Below, one piece after another: positions 56,026 through 64,000 of a stretch of DNA of 64,000 bases (positions within the stretch are counted from its first letter, which is position 1; every line of letters begins with the position of its first letter). The stretch is from NCBI GenBank assembly GCA_021397845.1, contig CM038046.1, positions 68,094,021 to 68,158,020 on the forward strand, given 5' to 3'. The notes beneath the pieces were generated by a model. The model did no database searches, was not told where the DNA came from, and saw nothing but the letters and a program-made list of their open reading frames with translations. The position numbers and the translations under genes are program-made. The stretch comes from Areca catechu. Taxonomy: Eukaryota > Streptophyta > Magnoliopsida > Arecales > Arecaceae.

Positions 56026-59000
56026 ACCAGGAAGTATAAGGCTGATCAATCTTCTGCAGAATGTTTCTACTGCAAGAAGAAGGGACACTGGAAGAGGAAC
56101 TGTCCTCTTTATATTGCATCCCTTGATCCAAACAGGCCGAGGAAGCAGAAGTCTGCTGAACAAGGTATTTATATGATAAAACCTTGTAATTACTCAATTG
56201 CTGATACTGCTAACTGAGTATTAGATACTGGTAGTCCAATTCAAATTTGTAATTCATTACAGGGACTTCAAGTTAGCAGAAGATTTGAAAATGGTGAACA
56301 GTTTCTGAGCGTCGGGAATGGAAATCGTGTTCTAGTACTGGTGATCGGAGTCCTGCATCTTGTCTTTGAGTCTTGTAATATCGAACTAGTCGACTGTCAC
56401 TATTGTCCTAGTTTCATTATGAGCATAATCTCTGTAGGCCTTTTGGCCAATTATGGTTTTAAACTATCAATAAAAGGAGATTTTTGCAATGTTATTTTGA
56501 ATAACTCTGTTATAATGAAAGCTAGATTAAATAATGGCATATACGTACTATCAAGGCCTGTTAGTGTAATGTACACTTCTAGCAAACGTCCAAGGTTAGA
56601 TAATGTCAATAATTTATACCTTTGGCACTGTAGGCTAGGACCTATTAACCAAAATAGGATAAACAAGATGCGAGGAGATGGACTCCTCGAGGTCAGTGAT
56701 TCTGAATCACTGCCCACTTGTGAATCATGTTTACTTGATAAAATGACCAAATCACCTTTTACTGGAAAAGGTGAACGAGCTACAGAACTTCTAAGTCTAA
56801 TACATACTGATGTATGTGGACCGATGACAGTTAGTGCCAGAGGAGGATACAAATATTTCATTACTTTTACAGACGACTTTTCAAGATTCGGTTATGTCTT
56901 TTTAATGAGACATAAGTCTGAATCGTTTGAAATGTTCAAACGATACCGTAATGAAGTAGAAAAGAAAACTAGAAAAAATATTAAAACCCTTCGATCTGAT
57001 TGAGGTGGTGAATACTTATCTGGTGAGTTTTTGACATACCTTGAGGAGAATAGAATTCTCTCTCAGTGGACTCCTCCAGGAACACCACAGTGGAATGGTG
57101 TGTCCGAAAGGAGGAATCGAACCTTGTTGGACATGGTTCGATCCATGATGGGCTTTGCAACTCTGTCGCTATCCTTCTGGGGATATGCGCTTCAGACAGC
57201 CTGTTACTTATTAAATAATATTCGAAGTAAGTCTGTTGTCTCCACTCCGTATGAGATGTGGAATGGGCGTAAACCCTCAATCTCACACCTTCGGGTCTGG
57301 GGTTGTCCGGCTTACGTAAAGCGTTTAGACTCAGACAAACTTGGTCCTAAGTCTGACAGGTGTTTATTCATTGGTTATCCTAAGGAAACCAAAGGGTATT
57401 TCTTCTACTTGGAGAATGAACAAAAGGTGTTCGTTGCTCTTAGAGCTATCTTTTTGGAAAAGGAGTTCCTTGGAGAAGGAACTATAGCTTCTAAGATTGA
57501 ACTTGATGAAGTTCAGCCAATAGAAGTACCTACACACTCTAAGGACATCATAGAACCGGCTGTGATTGAATCACACCCAGAACCCATTAGGAGATCCGGT
57601 AGAATACCACGTCACCCGGACAGATACTACGGTTTCTTGGTCTGGGACGGCGATCCCATTGAGCTCGAAGAGAACAATGAGGATCCGATCACCTATATGG
57701 ATGCACTTCAGAGATCTGACTCTGAGGCATGGCTTGGAGCCATGTGATCCGAAATGGAGTCCATGGAAATCAACAATGTTTGGACATTGGTTGATCCGCC
57801 TGAAGGAATAAAACCCATCGGGTGTAAATGGATCTTCAAGAGGAAAAGGGACGCAGATGGAAAGGTAGAGACCTATAAAGCCCATCTGGTTGCCAAGGGA
57901 TATCGTCAGCGATATGGAATCGATTATGATGAGACTTTCTCCCCTGTGGCAATGCTCAAGTCCATTCGGATCATGCTTGCTTTGGCAGCATATTTTGATT
58001 ACGAGATCTGGCAAATGGATGTCCGAACCGCTTTTCTGAATGGGGAGCTAGAAGAAGAGGTGTATATGATAGAGCCTGAAGGGTTCACATCCACAGATGA
58101 ATCAAAAGTATGCAAGTTGCAGAGGTCCATCTATGGACTCAAGCAAGTGTCTCGAAGTTGGAACTTACGGTTTGATAGGTGTATCAAATCGTATGGCTTC
58201 GTTAAGAACGGAGAAGAACCGTGCATCTATAAATGGGTTAATGGTTCTGTGAATGTTTTCCTAGTACTGTATGTTGACGACATTCTCTTAATCGGGAATG
58301 ATGTCGCAGCATTATAAGGAATAAAGGTCTGGTTAACATCTCAGTTCTCCATGAAGGACTTGGGTGAAGCTTCTTACATACTAGGTATGAAAATCTATAG
58401 AGATAGATCTAAGAAGCTTTTGGGACTGTCCCAGTCTACGTACATTGACACTGTGTTGAAACGGTTCAACATGGAAAATTCCAAGAAAGGCTATCTTTCG
58501 ATAGGTTCTGGAATTACTCTTTCCAAGAAGGATTGTGCGACAACTCCTGAGGAAAGAGAGCGCATGAGTAGAGTACCTTATGCTTCTGCAGTAGGCTCTA
58601 TCATGTATGCTATGACTTGTACTATACCAGACGTGGCATACTCACTAGGAGTAGTGAGCAGATACCAGTCTGACCCAGGTGAGGCGCATTGGAAGGTGGT
58701 TAAGTCCATCCTTAAGTATTTAAGAAATACTAAAGATCAATGGATGATTTATGGAGAACCTGACTTGAAACTTGTGGGGTACTCTGACTCCAGTTTCCAG
58801 TCAGATAGAGATGATAGCACGAGTGTGTCAGGGTTTGTTTTTACCCTGAATGGAGGAGCGATCTGCTGGAAAAGTTCTAAGCAGGCAACTGTTACAGACT
58901 CGGTATGCGAAGCAGAATACATTGCAGCATCATATGCGGCAAAGGAAGCTGTCTGGTTACAGAAGTTCCTTGGAGAGCTAGGGGTGGCACCTTCCCTAAA

Positions 59001-59256
59001 TGGTCCTGTTCCGGTGTACTGTGACAGCACTGGAGCCATTGCTCAAGCTAAGGAGCCTAAAGCTCATCACCGCACCAAACACATTTTGCGGTGCTACCAC
59101 CTCGTACGAGAGATCGTGGAACGAGACGACATCAATCTTCTGAAGATCGATGGAAAAGAAAATTTGGCCGACCCCTTCACTAAATCCCTCGGAATAAAAG
59201 AGTTCGACAATTGTAAATGGAAAATAGGTATTAGATATTCTTCTGATTGGCTTTAG
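56026..59256 (+). pseudogene. C pol: zinc knuckle, protease, integrase, RT, RNase H, four stops
   Basis: One frame throughout. Intact knuckle CFYCKKKGHWKRNC; protease LDTGSP (stop TGA 56215 just before); pre-integrase LWHCRLGPINQNRIN; integrase HTDVCGPM, RSD-stop(57001)-GGEY, NGVSERRN with D, D and E all kept; linker; RT with a stop at 57745 before SEMESMEINNVWTL, VAKGYRQRYGIDYDETFSPV, LYVDDILLIGND (YVDD about 58272), a stop at 58315; RNase H YSDSSFQSDRDD, CEAEYIAASYAAKEAVWL, KHILRCYHLVRE and LADPFTKSL. Ends 59256. All domains and catalytic residues are otherwise present. Stops are TGA, TAG or TAA that differ from sense codons by C-to-T or G-to-A. Confidence 0.95.
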
Positions 59257-59259
59257 TAC

Positions 59260-59269
59260 AAGTGGGAGT
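59260..59269 (+). promoter_or_regulatory. C polypurine tract
   Basis: AAGTGGGAGT directly before the 3' LTR, four bases after the pol stop. It is the plus-strand primer. Confidence 0.75.
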
Positions 59270-61622
59270 TGTTGGGAATTGTGTCCCAAAGCCAATCGCC
59301 TGGGTTGTAGGCGGTTATGCTCAGTATTGTACTCATTTTATGAATTAATAAAATATTATTTTTGGTAGCTCATCACATACTTAATTTCCCTGAAATGAAC
59401 TCTTTCCATGTGATGAAGTCCTTAGGACTACAATGACTTCGATACAAAGAGGATGTATCGAGTGGTCCTTAAATCCTGTTCACAACCAAAGGATATATTG
59501 TACTGGACGGCAATATATCAAGTATAGGTTGTTGTAGTTCACATCGTTTGGTTGTCCTCTTGACCAAATGAGTGTGGTGACACTGATGTGATCTACAAGT
59601 GGGATATGTGATATCTTATTGAACGTGACTCCGTGCAGCCTCTTTCTGCCAAAGGGATACTCACGATTGGATATGGGTATATGTGTCCCTCTGACCTGAG
59701 GTCATCGCGGTAGCTTGCAAGCAACTCCCTGCGCTTTGGTGCCGGACTACCTGGATTTTTAATCCGGTGACAGAAGGTTTCTGGGTACAGGCAAATACTT
59801 ATGGAACAGTAACGGACCAAAATGGAATTGACCTGTTCAACTAGTTTGGATTGAATGTCTCGCAGTATCTCAATTTAGCAAATCCTCGACCGAGGTAGTC
59901 CTAGTGAAGAGTCACTGGACTTGCGAGGTTGAGACACGTTGTCGAGTGAGTCAGTCTAGGTTGGCAGCCCAATCTCAGTCGTCATGAGCATTAGAGGTCA
60001 AAGGGATGAATTATACGGTAACCATATGCCAGAGGTTCGATAGTTTGCTCCCGCATCTTTAACCTATCCGGACGCCGGGACCCATTGCTAGATGGTTTCC
60101 TGTGCTGGTACTAGAAATTGTTCTAGTGCTACCGTTTAGGTTCGAACCTATGAGGTCACACGCCATAGAGGATAACTCTCTGATCCGGATACCGATTACG
60201 ATTTGGAATCATCTCGATTTTATGGTCACAGTATTTCTGAGCACTCTTTTTCCTGTCTTGCTCTTGTCTGCGTCAACCGGAAATTGTTCCGGGTTGACCA
60301 GCACTGCGCCAGGATTTTTCTGAATCAGTTTTGAACTGATTCGGAGTTTGTTTTGGTCTCCTATTGGTTGTGAATCAATTGAACCAATTTATTTTTTGGG
60401 CTTGGACCGGTTCAATTGAATTGAACCAAGTGGTTTTATTGGTTTTGGGCCGGTTGATTGAACCGACAATTTTTTTCTCTTGGACCGGTTCTCACGGTGT
60501 TTTTGACGTAGTTGAAACTTCTTTCGTTGGAATTTCATACGTCAAAGGATAGCCTAAATGACCGAACCAATCGTTGGATGCTGGGCGTCCCTTCTTCTCC
60601 CTCCACCTGCAGCTTTATCTCCCCTTTAATCCCATGTTTAAGGCTTATTAATTGGGTTAACAAGCTGCTGCCTCTCCACCTCCCGTCGCTCCAGCTCCCT
60701 CTCCCTCCCAGCAGCCTATAAAAACTATTGCTATCCCCTGTTTCAAAAAAGATAGTTTTCTGCTGGGTTGGTTTTGCATCGTGTGAAGAGAACAGCAAGT
60801 GTTGTTCTTCTTAGTGTTTACAAATCCCCTGAGAGCTTGATTCCTTCCATTGGGTATTGGTAGAGCTGGGTTTAGGAGAGTTTGAGGGAGAGTTACAAGG
60901 GCCACTTCATTGCCTTTTGAGGTGCTCAAAGTTCTGCCTAGAGCTGCAGAATCTTGTGACCGTGAAGCCCTCTTCCGGCGGCTAGCACCGTGCGTGGAGG
61001 CGGATCCGAGAGTCCCGGGCGTATCTCCAATCTAGAGGGAGTACCACTCTACTCTTATGAGCAAACCACGCGAGCCGGGATCGCCCCAGCTGCTCCGAAA
61101 CGAAGGCCAAAGTCTGCTAACCAGTTCTGCTGCAAAAATCTGGCAGCAGAATTTGGTTATTTATTTAATTTTTTTAGCTTAGATTTGATTGCAGCAACTG
61201 GTGGCAAATCGAAGAAGACTTATCCAAGAAGCCGCTGCTCAAATTTGGGAGCAAACGGAGGTCTGGAAGGTGGTGTTCTGATGACGTTTTGCAAGCCAAA
61301 AACAAGGTCCCAAGGAGGAAGACGACTGGAATAACTTTATTCCAGTTATTCCAGTCTATTCCAGGTTAATTCCAGAGTTATTCCAGGTGGAACCAAGGTA
61401 TGGAAAATTTATTTTTTAATCATGCATGGATAGATTAAATTGTTTAATATTTTATATATTTATGCATGCCTATATTCAACTAGACTTAGATTAGTTCCTG
61501 GCGGAGCAGATACCCGCTGCGCGAATTTTAAAAAATTATTTTAAAATCCCATCTGCTCCCACGGATGTTTGCATGCCTAGTGTAGGATCTTGTCAAACCA
61601 CCTGTGCATTAGTTTCCTTTCA
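59270..61622 (+). repeat. C 3' LTR
   Basis: 2353 bases, TGTTGGGAAT ... CCTTTCA. TATA box 60717-60724. One 11-base difference in length from the 5' LTR includes a shortened AATATTTTATA run near 61450. Confidence 0.95.
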
Positions 61623-61627
61623 CCAAT

Positions 61628-62018
61628 CACCCCATAGATTAGAGCAATGGAATTAGGATTATGATGAAGTTCATAACAGTGAGACCTAATTTCTTATAAA
61701 CCCTAATCTAAAATGTTCCTAGTCATTGGACAATTGATTCGGGGATCAATGAATTCGGTAAGACTAGCTTATCCAATATTTGCTCAGATAATGAGAGTGG
61801 TTATTCTTACAACCACTTGTGTAGAGATACTAATACAATGATAAGGATGCTCATCAGGGTATGAGTACACTGAACTGATCCATATCGGGACTATCTTATT
61901 GAAGTCTTACTACTTGTCAAAAGATAGATCCCTAAGTAGTTGTTGTGCTTGTGATCTTTAGACCTAAGGTCACCATGGTTCCTAGTGCACACTAAGCCAT
62001 AATTTGGTTCATACTCAC
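61628..62018 (+). repeat. F LTR fragment right of C
   Basis: Matches F1 LTR 32508-32900 (ATTAGAGCAATGGAATTAGG, GTTCATAACAGTGAGACC, GCTCATCAGGGTATGAG). Starts inside the LTR and is cut at 62018 by H. Before C arrived it was joined directly to the end of the F2 3' LTR. Confidence 0.8.
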
Positions 62019-63310
62019 TGATGTGACCAGATCGCTGACGTGGAGCAAGGAGCCTAACATGGAGCCTTCATTGATGCCACGCTGGTTCCCCAATATCAGC
62101 CCCTTCACCGGGCTGAGCTCCTCGATGCCAACGGGGCTGCCCGTCGAAGCCGGGCTCCGTCCTCCGCCAGGTCGGTACCCGCCAGGTCGGGGCGCCTAGA
62201 TCGGAGCCGAGCTCAAACCCCACTAGAGGCAGACTTTTCGAGCTCGAGGTCGGGCCCAGTGGTCCGGAGTCGAGCTAAAGCCTCCTCCGCCACGTGGGAC
62301 CCCTTCGAGGCCGGGTCCCCTGGCCTGAGCGCACCTCAGCCACCTCAGCCAGCCTGAGCTCGGTCAAAGCTGGGCCCCTCTAGCCTATTGCTGAGCTCGG
62401 CTCCTCTCTACACAACCGAGCTGCCGCAAGGCGGGTCCCTTGCGAGTGGGCCCCATCTTCCTGGCTCAGCCACCAATGCAAACCAATACATCAATCGCCA
62501 AGGAAGCAGCAACTCCCATACAAATATAGTGGCGGGCCCCCTCCCAAGGACCGTACGGCCGCACCTGCCATGTCAGCATTAATGCCCACGGTCGTCATTC
62601 ACACCAGGAAGAAAGGAAGATCATATCAGAGGACTATGCCCCCTATCGACTTGCCGTACAACCGGAAAAAAGACCCCACCAAGGAACACATTCCCGAGAG
62701 CTGTGGCACAATAGTCGAGGCCCTGCCAGGCTTCTAGAAAGGGCAAATCAAAGGAATGTCAGAGGCTTGTGGAAGCTATACCAGATACCCAATAAAGAAG
62801 GGTACCGTTCATGGAACGATATCTCGTCATACCCGTCTGACAACATGGGAGAACCCCGAGGCAAGCCACAGGAAAGGACCCAGCCAGAATAAGCAAAAAG
62901 GAGGTAACACTCATTTTTTCCTAAGAGGCAGGAACGACATTCTCAACACACGAGAGCACTCAATTTTCTAACAACACATCCACCACAAAGAGAAAGAGGA
63001 GAAGGGGGAGAGGCCAGAGAGGAGGGCAAGACCACCTCAGCCACCACATCTCCCAGTACACTCATACTCCCATACACTCCACTCACTACTCCTAGCATGG
63101 AGCTCATCCCGAGGGGCTCAACCAAGAGGATCTGCTCCCCTGGATCGTTACTGACTTGATCGTCGGAGTGCCCCTGCCAGAATCCCCGGCTCGGGTCACT
63201 AACGCTGGCTGTCTTGTAGGTCACAAGGCACTGGAGGCATACCCAGTGGGCGGACACAGACCACCCAACACCATCAGCAGCTACGGGCCACGACAATCCA
63301 GGTGGCAACA
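62019..63310 (+). repeat. H 5' LTR
   Basis: TGATGTGACC ... GGTGGCAACA, about 1.29 kb, beginning like the G LTR and followed by a primer site. No pair in the window. Confidence 0.6.
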
Positions 63311-63311
63311 G

Positions 63312-63325
63312 ATTGGAGCGCCAGG
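63312..63325 (+). promoter_or_regulatory. H primer binding site
   Basis: ATTGGAGCGCCAGG one base after the LTR end; resembles G (ATTGGCGCTAGAAG). The GC-rich core is displaced by two inserted bases relative to TGGCGC. Confidence 0.55.
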
Positions 63326-63384
63326 TAAGGGGGCGGACGACACTTGATCCAGTCCAAACCCTGCTTAGCCAGTCCGTTGGGAGG

Positions 63385-63932
63385 ATGGTGACCACCCGGG
63401 CAAGGGGAGCTTCTCCCAGTCGTGCGGAGTCATCCCCTTCTCACGGGAACCCGCACAGACCGGAAACGGAAGTGCCTGCCTCGGTTAAACAGCCCCCACT
63501 GGAGACCCAGCTGACCGTACTTGCCCAGCAGATGCACACTCTCACTGCGGTGGTGCGCCAGCTCCAGCACCCGTCCCTGGCTACCCACCAACAGCCAGAG
63601 ACCCCTGCGGCCCATGCCGCAGCACCCCGCGACAGCCTGCGATCCTTCCATGGGAGGCCTTCGCAACTACGAGAAGCCACTGACCCTCGGGGTACTCACC
63701 AAGCCCCGATGAAGTGACGGTGGGCCAGCTCTGCTGACAAAGAAAGCTGCTCACCGTACCTTGGCCGAGGGGAACCAAAACCCCGCCAAGGTAAGAAGGG
63801 TAAAGCTCCTCACCATGGGCGCCATGAGTCTGTGTCACCATCTCCGCCCCCCTCAGCGGAGGGGTCCACAGACGAAGCCATCAGGCGCCTAGCGAAGAAG
63901 CGCCTGGAGGAGATCATGTAGGAGGAAGGACT
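63385..63932 (+). pseudogene. H gag N-terminal part, frameshifted
   Basis: ATG 63385 (MVTTRARGASPSRAESSPSH), Pro/Gln/Ala-rich, with a predicted helix TQLTVLAQQMHTLTAVVRQL; stop at 63715. A shifted frame continues with HHGRHESVSPSPPPSAEGST and DEAIRRLAKKRLEEIM, stop at about 63919. This is the N-terminal region of a Tat-type Gag; the core gag domain is absent. Confidence 0.65.
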
Positions 63933-64000
63933 CTGGCGTACAAGGCACTCCGCCAAGGATACTTCTGGAAAACGATGAAGGAGGACGCCACCGACTTCGT
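63933..64000 (+). pseudogene. H integrase zinc-domain fragment
   Basis: LAYKALRQGYFWKTMKEDAT then DFV at the window end, aligned with LAYKIICQGYYWPIIQKDAL of G (about 40690-40760). It is the middle of the H2C2 domain; the rest should lie beyond 64000. Confidence 0.8.

Larger units (their letters stand above)
51424..61622 (+). mobile_element. Element C: near-complete copia LTR retrotransposon
   Basis: 10.2 kb with two LTRs (51424-53787, 59270-61622), primer site, leader, one gag-pol frame and polypurine tract. CCAAT duplication at 51419-51423 and 61623-61627. Hand comparison of the first 130 LTR bases gives six differences, all transitions. Same family as A. It is the most complete element here, but it carries six stops and one frameshift. 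Confidence 0.95.
62019..64000 (+). mobile_element. Element H: gypsy element with gag joined to integrase (continues beyond window)
   Basis: LTR, primer site and gag start of a Tat-like gypsy element on +, followed by a jump to the integrase zinc domain at about 63933. Protease, RT and RNase H are missing. GC-rich compared with its surroundings. The right part is outside the window. Confidence 0.75.

Overview
The window is nuclear DNA of a flowering plant and consists almost entirely of nested, mostly broken LTR retrotransposons. I recognise no host gene, tRNA, rRNA or CRISPR array. The mix of Sirevirus-like Ty1/copia, other long-LTR copia, Tat-type Ty3/gypsy with an antisense extra ORF, and short non-autonomous LTR elements is typical of heterochromatic plant DNA. 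A monocot such as a palm is possible, but I cannot fix the species. Letters D, A, B, C, E, F, G and H are local names.

Layout, left: D, a Sirevirus-like copia on +, occupies 1-554 and 19110-26007 (integrase, RT/RNase H, an env-like extra ORF, polypurine tract, 3' LTR). Its integrase is split by A (555-19109, minus strand, imperfect 5-base target duplication GATGG/GATGA). A in turn holds two copies of a pol-less family: B1 (about 2448-7146, +, 5' end missing) and B2 (10749-17014, minus, complete, target duplication AAATT). This part is three nesting levels deep.

Layout, middle: 26008-27629 is LTR-like sequence. 28393-30660 is a decayed gypsy-associated gene (Transposase_28-like plus coiled coil). 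E (30751-32373) is a partial copia LTR cut by F1. F1 (32374 to about 36752) has a full 5' LTR, tRNA-Met primer site, a structured leader and a truncated gag. It runs into G (about 36760-45867), a Tat-like gypsy element on minus with gag-PR-RT-RNase H-INT, a 45-base minisatellite and an antisense ORF on +.

Layout, right: F2 (45868-51423) is a second, internally deleted copy of the F family. C (51424-61622, target duplication CCAAT) is a near-complete element of the same family as A, with both LTRs; its single polyprotein frame is broken by six stops and one frameshift. An F LTR fragment (61628-62018) and H (62019 to the window end, a gypsy element whose gag is joined straight to integrase) finish the window.

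The most unusual signal is in the F leader. Four hairpins share one apex (TTGTG-loop-CACAA) but have different, self-complementary flanking arms, and both F copies keep all four. The leader is bracketed by a conserved splice-donor-like site in the LTR and an acceptor-like site just before gag. The primer site and hairpins would therefore be present only in unspliced, genome-type RNA. This suggests a packaging or RNA-sorting device, which is inference.
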